Shown piece by piece: positions 1 through 10,835 of a stretch of DNA of 64,000 nucleotides. A program made the position numbers and the translations under genes. The notes beneath the pieces were generated by a model that was given only the letters and a program-made list of their open reading frames with translations, did not search any database and was not told the origin of the DNA. Position 1 is the stretch's first letter. The number at the start of each line of letters is the position of its first letter. The stretch is from Diphasiastrum complanatum. Lineage: Eukaryota > Streptophyta > Lycopodiopsida > Lycopodiales > Lycopodiaceae. Where the stretch lies: the NCBI GenBank assembly GCA_029204225.1, contig CM055101.1:34045683-34109682 (forward strand), read 5' to 3'.

Positions 1-815
1 GGTTGATCAGAACTACGTATGTAGCTCGATCAGCAAGCCAGCACTCCTGATCATCAGGTCTTGCTGAATATGAAAATTTGAAAATCTTTTCAGTGTGAGT
101 CCATGTAAAAAGAGCATTAACCTCTTCAATGTAAAAAGAGGATGTGTATAATAGTGTGGTAAGAAGAAAATCAATCGTATGTATCTTTTGCTAGAAGGCA
201 ACCTACATACTAAACAAAGTCCTTACTATGATTGATGTCCTTGGTTAATGTTTGGTCAAAAGTTTTGCTGCTAGTTTTTTGTTTGGTAAAACACATTCAT
301 CATTGCAATATTGAGAATATGGACAAATGTATAGGTGTCAAAAGACCCGAAAAGAAAATGAAATCACACATCAAGTCCTCATTTCTAAACACATCAAAAT
401 CGAGACCCATTACCTATTTAAATTCAAAAGGACTTGAAGGATGACCTTGAGTAAGGATGGCTCTTAGGGTGTCTTTCCATGTCAATTGTTTACTTGGGAA
501 GTGCATCTTGATGAACATGTGGCCCATTCTCTCCAACATATAATCTTGTTTCTTGGATACTCGTTCACTTGGGCAACCACCTGTTCTTCAAAGAGAGATC
601 GCTTTTCACGGGTGAATGGGCCACGTGGAAAGGTATCCTTAGGTGGCAAGTTTACAAGAATGTGTTCCTTTTTCAACCAATCAATTTATGGACATAAAGA
701 AAACAAATTGACATTGTGCTTAATCCAAATTGGGTCCTCATTGCATAGGGTGGCTATTTTTTTGATAGCATCATAAAAAAAACTTTGTATATGCTTCAAA
801 CATAAGAGATATAAT
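1..815. other. No gene recognised
   Basis: AT-rich sequence with only short open frames and no domain I recognise. The minus strand of about 480-680 has an open stretch without a family signature. It adjoins LINE debris to the right, so it may be more decayed LINE, but nothing in it shows this. Confidence 0.4.
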
Positions 816-1042
816 TTGCCACTATTATTGCATGTTCATTTATTATGATAAAAATAAGTCACAATGTTGATAACCTACATATTTCCCATAGCAAGTCAAG
901 GTATGAGGAACAAGAAGGATGTCACCAAGATGGCTTGCCACTGTTATTGTTCATCTATTACGGTACAAATAAGTCACAATAACATACATATTTGCCGTAG
1001 CAAATCAAGGTATGAGGAACAAGTTCAAAGATGTCACCAATA
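816..1042. repeat. Tandem duplication, period about 119 bp
   Basis: Two adjacent copies start at 816 and 935. Shared blocks include TTGCCACT.TTATTG, AATAAGTCACAAT, CAAGGTATGAGGAACAAG and GATGTCACCAA. The copies have diverged by point changes and small indels. It lies at the 3' side of a minus-strand LINE remnant, so it is probably a local duplication within that remnant. Confidence 0.75.
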
Positions 1043-1059
1043 ATTCATCTTTCATGAGA

Positions 1060-1330
1060 TGCATAACACTTTAAATACCAAGAAAGAAATGAATGATTCT
1101 TTCCATAGGTTTTCTTTGCAATAAAAAATGAGATGTTCAAAAGTCTCATCATCTCACTTGCAACATAGGCACACTAGACTTTAGACAAATGATCATTTGG
1201 TTTTTGATGGCAAAGAGTGATCAATCTTCCTATAAAGAAAATATTAAAATCCCCAAATGGGGAAAACGCAAAAATTTCAACCAATGAGGCTTTTCTTTCG
1301 ATTCCACAACAATAACCAAACCATATGTAC
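1060..1330 (-). pseudogene. LINE remnant, zinc-binding (zf-RVT) region
   Basis: The minus strand reads, with stops, a CxxC pair followed by DDETFEHLIFYC. This matches the pattern of the zf-RVT domain near the C-terminus of plant L1-type LINE ORF2 proteins (C..C ... ET..HL...C). The basic, tryptophan-rich stretch upstream at 1230-1330 fits the same domain. Several stops and frame changes show it is dead. No reverse transcriptase core survives next to it. Confidence 0.55.
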
Positions 1331-1651
1331 CAACAGATGTTGGCAACTAACTCAATGGCTATTAATAGAAGATGGAGAAATTGTTAGTCTATAATATCTT
1401 GTTTTTGAAAATTTATTCCATAGACCAAGTAAATCTATGTTGGGTATGTAATGCCAACAAATAGCCTCATTGTTTATCCATTGGGAATTACTTTGAAATT
1501 TCAAACAAATTTAGCCAATCAAGTGGCTCTTTGTTTAAGAGGAATTATATTTCCAACTTGGCAAAGTAGTTTCAAAATTTGTTTAAAATAATTAGAAATG
1601 TTGCATTAACTGTTTGTGCATAGAGAGAAGGGTTGCAAAAAAATCCACAAG

Positions 1652-1737
1652 GAGCTAGCATGGGTGTTCATTGAGTGGTATTACTCATTATCAAATTTGG
1701 AAATAAGCACATTTAAGATCGTATACCAAGGGCTTCA
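1652..1737 (+). pseudogene. Possible gypsy integrase fragment
   Basis: A short plus-strand frame reads ELAWVFIEWYYS followed by ISTFKIVYQG. This resembles the end of a Ty3/gypsy integrase core (...EWWYN.S.H.S...PF..VYG). It lies just upstream of a polypurine tract and LTR start, where an element's internal 3' region would be expected. The fragment is very short. Confidence 0.35.
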
Positions 1738-1775
1738 TGGCTATGACAAAAGAGAAGAGAGGAGAGAGGGCGTCT

Positions 1776-2192
1776 TGTGAAAGATTATGCAACTGCCAAC
1801 TTAGGCCAATGTTATATTGGCAAATATTTGCAAATGGCAACTTAGGCCAATATTGCAAGTGCTAAACTTAGGCAGATGCGGTATTGTTCACATTATGGGA
1901 GTTTGCACATGGTACGGTAAAATGTCAAATTAGGCCAATATCTAAAGCCAACTTAGGAAGATAATATTGTGCAAACTTCAGCCTCAAGTAACCTCTTTGG
2001 AGTGCTACACAAGTTATTACATTCTATTGGCTACACTTATCAATGTCTCATCTTGACCATTGGTGACAATCACAGAGTAACTTGCACATTTATTAAGGGT
2101 TTGGAGAGGAATCTTATCCTCCATACTTCATGTAAATAGGATTAGCCATTCCATTTTCATTATTCAAAGAGAGAGTATTTCTTTCATTGCTA
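1776..2192 (+). repeat. LTR fragment (family F, copy 1)
   Basis: It begins TGTGAAAGATTATGC directly after a polypurine tract (1751-1770, AGAGAAGAGAGGAGAGAGGG), as a 3' LTR should. It carries repeated 'CAACTTAGGCCAAT' blocks. The same sequence occurs in reverse at 23870-24296, also next to a polypurine tract. The copy is cut at 2192 by the start of another LTR (family G). Confidence 0.7.
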
Positions 2193-2931
2193 TGTTGAGG
2201 GTAATATTTCTTGTAAATAAATAAATTTAGCCAATAAATAGAAAATTAGTTGCGAGGGACGTGGCATCCTTTGTGCATAAGCCCATAGCCCAACGAGCAT
2301 GTGTAAAATATTGTTTTATGGAATAAAATAGACTTGGGTCATGTAAATAAAACAATGTAAAAGGCCAAAGTTTAAGTTGATTAAGTTTTGTTTAAATTCT
2401 AATAGTAGTCAAAGTCAAAGTGGTGATAGGTGCAGTGTGCTTTTTTGTGCACCTTAGATTTAATTGTGTTTCTTTTGAAGGGCTAGGATTTCAATCCTTC
2501 CCTCAATGAAGTAGCCAGTAGAAGCAAAGGGGCAAGGGCCTCCCCAAGGATAAAAAGGCACTTCTGGTACTCCATTTTACATGGTAATTGAGAGGAGGAA
2601 ACTCTAAAACTTTGTGTAGTCAAGCATCCTCATGGGCTAATGTTTGCTTTCATGAATGTTGTTATTTTTTTCATGCTTTGCTATTATCATGGTTTATGCT
2701 TCTTAATGTTTCTCCAATAGATTAAAGCATTAGCAAGTGAGCTACCTTCCTCTAACTCTTCTCCTGTTTCTCTATTTCACCTCTATTTTTGATGGCATGT
2801 GTGGTTAGGTGTTAGGATTGGGGGTTAGTATTTAGTGTGGTTAGGAAAGCAACTAAGGTAGTCAACTAAATATAGTTAGAGACCTATCCTAGTGCATCTA
2901 ACCCTTCTTGACAAGCGGAGGACTGCTTACA
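2193..2931 (+). repeat. LTR (family G, copy 1), inserted in LTR F
   Basis: It starts TGTTGAGGGTAATATTTC in the middle of LTR F. It is related throughout to the LTR at 53869-58533, sharing 'AAATAAATAAATT.G.CCAATAAA', 'GTTGCGAGGG', 'TAAGCCCAT.GCCCAA', 'ATAAAAAGGCAC' and 'TAACCCTT.TTGACA'. The end near 2931 is estimated from CA and the loss of similarity. TATAAAAAG-like sequence near 2550 may be its promoter. Confidence 0.65.
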
Positions 2932-4212
2932 CTTGTCCCTACAAGGAGCGTCGTTGTCGGGGATAGCTCCTACTAACTAGTTTAGTTGTTGTATTAGTTG
3001 TTTTAGTGTGTCAGAAGGGGTTTTGAGGTCGTTTAGAGTAGATTTTGCTTGTTTTTTAGTGTTTATTTGTCTGAAGCTAGCGAAGGAGGTGTTTGGAGGT
3101 AGAGTAGACCTAAGACAGCCTCCAAGGGCTTGGCACATAATCACCTATACCAAAAAATCACAAAAAACATAGAAATCTGTATTTTTAGAGAGCGAAAGTG
3201 AGAAAAACAACATTAGATTTTGATTTTGCACAAACCACTAGAAACCAACTCTCACACACAACTGGCAACAACCTGAGAACACTGTCCCAGTCATACATAG
3301 AAGCCTACGTGAGAATTACCCCCCAACAGATTTTCAGAAAAGTGAAAAAATCCATAAAAATTCAAAAAATACTTGTAAAAATAAAAAAAATCACCAAACT
3401 ACTCAGTAACCTTCACCACTCCTATTGAAGCTAGATCTCCTTGAGACAAGCTTACAGACGAGTCTGTGAGCGTTCATCTTGCTCTAGTGAACTGTGAGAG
3501 GGTTCCAAGTGCCAAGAAAAGTGAAAAATCCCAAGAATCAGAGAACCCTCACACAAGTAACCTTCACAACATGGTCTATTGAGTTCAGAAGATCATTTTT
3601 TGTTTGAGAAGAGGTTTGCAAGAGTTAATATGAAGATTTGAGGAAGTTGTGACCCAAAAAGTGATTAAAACCCCCCTCAGATATCAATAACTTCCAAATC
3701 TGTGAGAGTTAACCTTGGCCACTTCTTACTAAGCTAGATCCACCATAGATCCAACTTCAATTAAGAGGGCGAGAGCTAGTTTCCAGCAGATATCAAGATA
3801 TCAAGATTTCAAAACAATACAAAGAACCTTCGCAAGGCCAACCCTAACATAATGAACCTTAGCAAATATGATCAGTAGGTAGATCTGTCTTAGATCCGGA
3901 TATTGTGAAAATTTCAGGCCAATTAGAGCAAGGATCAGAGAGATATCAAGGAAAAATCGTGAGAAAGAGACTAAAATCACACTAGTAGCCCATTGAACTG
4001 ATCAGATCCTAACATATTTGGATTGTATTCTTCATATCCATCAAGATCCAGTACCCCTGGACTTTGCCGATGAATCAATCTAAGATCAGGACGATCAGTA
4101 CCAAGAAGAGTTGAAAACCAAACACCAAACCTTCTCAGAGTTGCAACCGCCCAAATTGAAACAAAAGCAAAAGCAGAAGTTGTAATGGACTTCATGGATC
4201 AATGCGTACCTG
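2932..4212. other. Untranslated leader of a gypsy element
   Basis: No protein homology is visible. It lies between LTR G and a plus-strand gypsy gag, so it is most simply the element's long leader. It is rich in 'GTGAGAG' and 'AAGATCT'-like words. The short open frame at 3198-3428 is lysine/isoleucine-rich and looks accidental. Confidence 0.45.
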
Positions 4213-4980
4213 TTGTTCCGTTTGCAAGTAATACAGAGAGCACCTCGTCTCGAGACACCGAAATACGATGGGATGACAGATCCTATCAGATTTCTCCAAA
4301 TTTACGAACAAGCATGTGAGATCTACGGTGAACAGACTCTTGAGGAGAAGTTGAAGTTTTTTCCATGTCATAGCTGCAACTCAAGATTTGTTCTTCAATC
4401 AGTCGGTCGAGGAAAACATCATGTGAGAAGGGATCAAGGCTTCTTTCATCACCCGTTTTAAACCACAGAAGTTCCTAGAAGATCCATTTCTCCTACTGAC
4501 ATAGAATGGTCCAAGTATTTAAGATCCGAGTGCAACACAGCCCTGACTTTTGATCATGAGGTGATCATGTGGTTCTTAGTGGGATTACCATTAAAGAAGA
4601 GCTGAATCGCCAAGAGCAGTATACTACATTGCAGGAGGCCATGGAAGATGCCATCAGAGAAGAAGATAAAAGATCACATGATGATTCAAGCCATAACTAT
4701 CCAACGATCCATCATCCCACCCCCTCAGTTGCATCGACCTCCAACTCTTCCAACATTTCGAACAATCCGTTGATGAAAAAAATTATGAAACTCTACAAAT
4801 AGCAGATGGAACAACTTACAACCCAATTTGACCAGAAACCGAAGGCTTTGTAGAGTGTTGTAGCGACTTCCTCTACTATGCCAGACCAGAATCAGCTATA
4901 GTATCCACGACGAGAGAATTTATGGTGTTCGGTTTGCACCCAAAATCATACAACAAGTGAGTGTCCAATATTGAAGCAAA
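4213..4980 (+). pseudogene. Ty3/gypsy gag fragment
   Basis: The frame starts with RLETPKYDGMTDPIRFLQIY, a typical start of a plant gypsy capsid (PK(Y/F)DG..DP..FL). It continues after frameshifts into an acidic linker (DAIREEDK near 4640) and a knuckle-like WCSVC...H..SECP near 4920-4960. The same gag type occurs on the minus strand at 33823-34787 and 62400-63540. It stops abruptly at about 4980 against an oppositely oriented gag. Confidence 0.7.
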
Positions 4981-4983
4981 ATC

Positions 4984-5985
4984 TCAAGCTGGTCTCTTTG
5001 GTGCAAACTTTGATTTGCCTTGTTGGAATGGAGCTATAGAACCTTGAACATAATTGGCAGTCGCATTATCTTGAAATATAAAAAGCACTTTCTGAGAAGG
5101 ATCTTCAACATACTTTATGTTCACAAATCTACACTCTTCTTTCGAATGTCCAAATGTACCGCACTTCGTACACCATAGTCCTGAGTTTGAAGAAGAAGAT
5201 TTCGGTCTCTTGTCTGCAACTTCTAAAATTTGGACTTTCAGATCGTTGAACTTCTTATTAGGATCAGCCATATTACTTTTCTAAAGCTTTTCGACTTTAG
5301 ATGTCGTAGACTTGTCCACAGTAGTTTTACTATCTTCTTTTCCTTTGGACTTTCATTTTTTCCTTCGATCTGTATCATCAATTTTTGTGTCTGATGAGTC
5401 ATTGGAATCAGAATCGGAATTGAAAGAACTTGAACCGAATTCAAATTTAGATTCATCTTCACTGCCGCTGGAGTCATGCTTAGACTTTCGAGTTTGTCTG
5501 GTAGAACGTCTTTTACGTGCTAACTTGGAGGTCTCATAGTTCTCAACGCTCGATATGACTATTGATAAAGAAGTCATATCTCCTTGTCTACAGTATCGAT
5601 CAATTTTTGGTGGTAAACCTGCCAAAACCCACTCGATCTGCATCATGACAAGATATACACCAGTTAGTTTTCCAATCAGATTCTTTACTTTTTGTGTGTA
5701 CCTTCGAAGGGATTCTTTACTCTTCTTCTATACATTGTTGAGTCATCTGAGGATTCTGGATGAATAACCAATTTCTCTAAATTGGTTCAGAAATGCATCT
5801 TTTAGTAGTAACCAGGTAGCTACACGTCCTGGTTCAACTTGGCTATACCATATGCGTGCTTGCTTTCATGTGTACCTTCGAAGAGATTCTTTACTCTTCT
5901 TCTGTACATTGTTGAGTCATCCTAGAATTATGGATGAATAACCAACTTTTCTAAATTGGTTCAGAAACGCATCTTTCAGTAGTAA
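4984..5985 (-). pseudogene. Ty3/gypsy gag, C-terminal part (interrupted by transposon E1)
   Basis: Read leftwards, the protein has a capsid segment (AFLNQFREIGYSSRIL, then SKESLRRYTQKVKNLIGKL), a serine/aspartate-rich linker and a zinc knuckle CTKCGTFGHSKEEC (CX2CX4HX4C) near 5125-5170. The N-terminal half is at 14598-14867, displaced by insertion of E1 at 5985/5986. A 175-bp tandem duplication (from 5696) and stops show that it is dead. It gives the reference for E1's insertion site. Confidence 0.8.
5696..5985. repeat. 175-bp tandem duplication in gag; second copy interrupted by E1
   Basis: Copy 1 starts GTGTACCTTCGAAG at 5696 and copy 2 at 5871. Copy 2 runs to 5985 (...AGTAGTAA), is broken by E1, and resumes at 14598 (GCAGGTAGCTACACG). 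Copy 1 is unbroken at the equivalent point (5811/5812, AGTAGTAA|CCAGGTAGC) and serves as the empty site. Confidence 0.85.
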
Positions 5986-6020
5986 CATTAGAAGAGTTCT
6001 CAATATAAAAAAGACCCTTT
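5986..6020 (+). repeat. E1 left terminal inverted repeat
   Basis: It begins CATTAGAAGAGTTCTCAATA and runs to GACCCTTT. It pairs with 14563-14597 with mismatches at positions 8 (A/G) and 22 (A/C) only. The same end, CATTAGAGGAGTTTTGAGCT, is found on the MITE at 57295. Confidence 0.9.
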
Positions 6021-6508
6021 AAGGAATGCCATGTAGGATATACAAAAATATCAAAATAAATAAAACAATATTGTTTATTTGCTTGCCCACACCACTCCCA
6101 AGGCCTCCCCAAATCCCAATGATCTAACCACAGTGTCTATAGTCACAGTTAAGAACTGTTAACAGTTCGCAGTATAACTTGAATAAATTCAAAAATATTC
6201 CCTCTATTGGTTATGAAAAGGGCAATATTTTCACTGGATCTAGAATATGACCGCCATCCCCAAATTCGAATCAGAAAAAATTGCAAAATGTTTACATATG
6301 CATTCCTTCCACGAGAATGGAAATATGAGCGCCAACTACCTATTGGAATGAAAAAATGAGCGGCATTTCCAAATTTGAATCAAGCATACAAGCATGGAGA
6401 TTGGATTGATCGTACATAGTATATAATATAATCAAAGATGAGTATTTTGTTTTGCTTCATAGAATCTGGTCATAGTACTTTGATGCAACTGATTACTCTA
6501 TTATTTTT
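6021..6508. other. E1 left subterminal region
   Basis: No coding sequence is supported. It contains two copies of a block around 'GACCGCCATCCCCAAATTCGAATCA' and 'GAGCGGCATTTCCAAATTTGAATCA' (about 6248 and 6360), which may be subterminal protein-binding repeats. A promoter for the transposase gene should lie here, but I see no convincing TATA box. Confidence 0.4.
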
Positions 6509-8406
6509 TTGATGATGACATTATATTATCTACATGTGGATATCCCTATTGATTTGGCACCTTTGCAGAGAAGAGGAGGCAAAGGAGTTCAAATATCTGC
6601 TGAAGATCGTTCTCGTTACAGGGCAGAAGGAAAGAAAAACGTGGATTTGTGGGCAGATGGAACATTATATCCACAAGATCCAAGCACTTTGACACATCCC
6701 ACATTCTCTTCAATAACTCATTTAGTTACATGGATATGCAATGGGCATAGTGGATTACTAGGATATTGTGAAAGATTGCAAAACCATGGAAAATAGCTTT
6801 ATATGAATAAAGTTCACTTTTTAGAAGGTGAGTTAATTCAGATATCCTCTTATTGTCAGAATAGAGATTGTCATCTCCAAAAGATGTTAGAAGAAAATGA
6901 ACAACTTAAAAAAAAAAAATGAATCATTACAGAAGATAGCAATCAATATCAAATCAGAACTAGAGCAAATGCAATCAGTCTTACAGTCTATTCATATTGA
7001 AAACATACAATTACTAAAGGATGTGGATTTGGTAAAGAAGAAGGCTGAAAGTAAGAAGCGAAAGCGACAAAGTTGCAAGGATATTCAAACGCTTTCAAAA
7101 GGAGGTTATCGAAATAGAAGGATCAGTGTATTCAAGTAAGCATATTCTAAATTTTGTAAGTTTTTCAATGACATTTGAATTTAATTTCAGCTATGGTGAT
7201 ATTCTGTTAACTATCTATTTTTTTTGCAGATCTGCATTAGTAGCCCTTCGGAATATTAAAGACAATGCTTCACTAGGAATGTCATTGGACACAATATTGA
7301 CTTGCAAATCCACTGAGCGTATCATGATGAACAATAGGATTTCAAATGTAAAGTGTAAAATAGAAGAGTCTTTGATGGTGGACATTCAAAATATTTTAGA
7401 TAAGACTATAGTTCAGGGTGCTTGTGATTTTGCAGGTATTAGTAGGAAAGCATATGCAACAATATTTAAACTAATTAGAGAAGCTTTTAAGCAAGTTCAA
7501 ATTAGAAAAGTCCCAACCCCTAGGACATATCACTTGAAGAACGAGAGGGATACATTAAACATAGGTATGCATAAGATCACTGGAATTCCATTTCATATTG
7601 AGGAGGTGTATGAAACTGATGGAAGATCGATATTCTATAGTTCATCAAACAATTTATTTGTTGATCTAAATTACTTGCTGAGATACATCGTCACATTCTA
7701 TGATATAACCTATGAAAAGGTGAATGGCAAAATAATCATAGTACTTAAGCTAGATGAGTCAGAAATCGTGAAAGGGCAGAAGATGGAAAGGGTTAGTATA
7801 ACTCTCATGAATGGTGCTCTATCACAAACAGAGAACCAAGAAGATTTCAAGTTCAGTGTCCAGTCAGAAAATGATATATGGTGGTTGGCAGTGTTTCAGG
7901 TAACTAGCCTCATTATCACATTACATTCATTGAATAGTATTAATACATTGTAAACTAAGTATGATTAATTCTTTGGACAGGTGCTGAAAGAGGATCATGA
8001 TATATTATCATGGATATTCTCAAGGACATCTTATCCTAGGATCATCAAGGACCATATGGATGGAGGATTTCTCAATGTTCCAAGAGTTGGAGACTTCAAT
8101 GTTGAATGGCACATAGCAGGTGATTTGAAAACATTGAAATGTATGTATAATGTCTCTCACAGTGCTACATCAAAACACCCTTGTTTGTACTGCATGAAAA
8201 TGGCAAAAGATGTAACTAGGAGTACAAGAATTACTAGAGAATATACAAACATGGAAGAACCAATGAAAAACGAAACTACATTTGTCAATTGTTTCAGTGG
8301 TTCTACGGCAGAGTTCAGATTCGACATATTACAAAGTCCACACAATACAACAAGTTTAGAAAAGCATGCAAGTTCATACAGGAAGAGAAAATTAGATGAT
8401 TGCTGA
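6509..8406 (+). CDS. Transposase-like protein of E1 (three exons visible)
   Basis: Exon 1 (to 7135) encodes a region ending in a lysine-rich coiled-coil segment (QLLKDVDLVKKKAESKKRKR). Introns lie at 7136-7229 (GTAAGC...GCAG) and 7900-7980 (GTAACT...ACAG), both frame-preserving. Exons 2-3 carry LKLDESEIVKG, then WHIAGDLKTLKC followed by PCLYC, a zinc-binding CxxC after an acidic GDLK. This recalls DDE transposase-like families, with D in LDES and GD as candidate acidic residues; I see no certain third one. It ends at 8406, perhaps truncated. An in-frame TAG (6794) and an A12 tract (6908-6919), where one A too many shifts the frame, damage exon 1. The E2 homologue (18763-19440, minus) shares the KRKR...RRI.(V/A)FK end, the same splice point and the SLG.ILT..S block. 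The transposase role is inferred from family resemblance and position. Confidence 0.6.
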
Positions 8407-8532
8407 GTAGAAGATCATCATTGCTGCGTAGAAGATCATCATGACATGTTCAGAATTGCTTTGCAAATTCATTGAACAAGAGAGGAGCAATACCCAATGT
8501 AAATGTATTGATTGTATTATACAAAGTGTCAA

Positions 8533-10043
8533 CTATTCATCATCAGATCTTGTATCAGATTCTATGGTAGTATTGTCATGAAGAAATTCTTTGCTAGCGT
8601 ATGCATCTAATAGATGTGGATTATCCTTATTTCCACTAAGCTCAATATAAGTGGAATACAACGAATAATGGGAGCTCCTTAAAGGAACATTCCCATCAGT
8701 AAAGCCTAAAATGTTCAAAACATAAGATCTTTTGACAAAAATGATCTTATTTGTCCTAACAAATTTATGTCCTCCTAAATAAAATGATAAAACTTTAACT
8801 GCCATTATAAGACTCTCCCCGACTGGGCTCAGCTTGGAATGAGCAATACAGATCTCACTCTTCAAGAAATGTCGAAGATAGTGGCCTAGTCCACTGTCCC
8901 TCTGGAACGAGGATGCGTGTTGTCTGAAACCACCTCGTCTCGCATCAAAATCATCTTTTATGAGAGCATCCTGCAATAGGAAATATGTTAGCAAAAACAC
9001 ATTCAGTGATTGAAAACATTCAAATGCAAGGAACATTAAACACTTACACATTCTTCATCATCAGCAGCAACCAGATCAGGATGATTAATATAATGACCAT
9101 GTACTGAAGTGGAATCATCAGTGAAATGCATCAATGATGGATGAGAGAAGCTCATCTGGGATTGAAATGCCCTGAATTCTTCATCGGATGGTCTGCCTCG
9201 CCCATCCTCAGCTATATTTGATAAAGTCTTATTCAGACATTCTTCACCAGTCATAAGACCCTCCTCATCATCAAAATCAATACCAACAACAAGATCATCT
9301 GTCTCAAAATCTACAAAGTCGAAGAATTCAAAAATTGTGCCGGATAATAAACATAGAACCTCGTCCTCACGATAGTCAAAAAATTTACATAAATCAGCAA
9401 TAGTAAAATATACATCATCATTAATATAATATACAGGCAAATTGAAAAGACATTTCGAATCCTCCATAGATTTGGATTCATCATCAGATGTATTTTGGCC
9501 AATGAAAAAATCCTGGAGAACATCAGTATTTAAATCAATGAAGTCACTTCCTTTATCAAGAGTGTTGATAAGAAAGTGACTGATATCCTTAATGGCTAAC
9601 TGAACAGAGGAGGGTGGAGGGTCAACAACAGGAAACTCATCATCATCTGGGATTTGAACTAAAAGAAAAAGTATGAAACCACTCTGATATTCAACCAATC
9701 GACATTTCTTGTTGCAATACGGACACATAGAACTACTTTTGAAAAGATCAAACAATTTGGTGAGCATTCTATCCAATCTATGTCTAAAAGCTCGGAAGAA
9801 ATGAACAAGATCAGTATAATGCATGTACTGGAGTTGACCTATGGAGAAAACAGGCTTGCTAAGTATATCTCTGAATCTGACATAATGTTCATAAAATACG
9901 TCAAAATTTGGTTGTGCAGTCCTGAAAACATGTAGATATGGCCTGAATAGGCTGTGGAAGTAGTCCAGATTTTCAGTAATCCCAAATTCACTCAGAAATG
10001 AACTCAAGTCTGATTCTCGTGAGGATGATGAGGAAGAGGCCAT
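8533..10043 (-). CDS. Conserved unknown protein of E1, about 477 aa, two exons
   Basis: Start at 10043 (M-A followed by a run of serines). Exon 1 is 10043-9048 (332 codons) and exon 2 is 8970-8533 (145 codons), joined at GAATGT|GTAAGT and TTGCAG|GATGCT in phase 0. The N-terminal half is helical and aromatic with a CPYC...C cluster near residue 125. The middle is strongly acidic (DDDEF, FDDEEG). The C-terminal exon has the best conserved block: GLGHYLRHF, IAHSK, LGGH and KIIFVK. The decayed E2 copy (17818-18420) keeps the intron position and this block (VLGHYLKFF, VAHSK, LGGH, KIIFV). I do not recognise a family. It is divergently transcribed from the histone gene across a shared promoter region. 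The frame is fully open in E1, suggesting it was maintained until recently. Confidence 0.7.
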
Positions 10044-10829
10044 GGCAGTAGCGTGAATATCGCACTTGTGCGCGCGGGAGAACTGAACCAAAACTAACTA
10101 TCAAAATGGCGCAGAAGATGGATATGTACGGCAGACAGATACAGAATATCGCACTTGTGTGCGAGTAGGTATACTTGCAAGCAAACGGACAACAATGAGC
10201 GCGCACAAAAGCGATATGTCGTGAATTTCGAGAATGCAAAAGGTAAAAAATTATTCAGTTTCCATGCCATTTATACTAAATTTTTGCACGTGTGGTCAAC
10301 GGACTTATGACACATGTCTACTTTCAATTCGACAACAGTCGCAGGCACGTGTGAGATGACATCTGCACACGTGTGAAATGACACCTAGACACATGTCGCA
10401 TGTTCATTCGATTGCTCATAAACATGCCCACACGTGTAGTGTGAAAGGGTGACACATGTTGCTCTCACATTTGTCCGTACAACTCCCACATGTGTGACAG
10501 GTTGTTCTTTCACACATGCGAACCCCGATATAAAATCACAAATTTTGATGAATTTTTTTTCACTTTTTTTTTCGCTCCGCATATCACATTTGTGCGCGCC
10601 CTTCACGATCAAAATTCCTCCTACTATCTTCTATGCGCACAGGTCCGATACGTCTGTCTATGTGTCACTCCATATTGCACTTGTGCGTCTTTCCTCAAAT
10701 CTAATCGTTCTCTCTAATATTCGGCTCGCATAGGTCCAATATACCGTACATAGCTGTCCTCTGCAAGTTCGTTATCATCCCTTCCTTCTCATCCTAACCT
10801 TCACGCACAAGTTCGCTATCACATAGTTC
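10044..10829. promoter_or_regulatory. Divergent promoter region with a CACnTGTG site array
   Basis: This region separates the start codons of the unknown protein (-) and the H3-like gene (+). It holds about a dozen E-box/G-box-like sites of the form CAC(G/A/T)TGTG or close to it: near 10063, 10152, 10287, 10311, 10346, 10366 (CACACGTGTG), 10390, 10429, 10453, 10466, 10487, 10511, 10585 and 10677. Spacing is often 20-40 bp. CACGTG cores are bound by bHLH and bZIP factors in plants. The sites could equally be for an element-encoded protein. Several are followed by CG-rich GCGCGC or TGCG. Confidence 0.6.
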
Positions 10830-10835
10830 ATGCCC

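Noticed and set aside
3198-3428. A 76-codon frame before the gypsy gag.
   Set aside because: Low-complexity lysine/isoleucine sequence in a leader, no homology.
5312-5539. Plus-strand frame rich in Ser, Glu and Leu.
   Set aside because: It is the reverse complement of the Ser/Asp-rich gag linker.
10449-10733. Overlapping plus-strand frames between the divergent genes.
   Set aside because: They lie in the promoter region, have no family features and are probably chance frames in CAC/TGTG-rich DNA.
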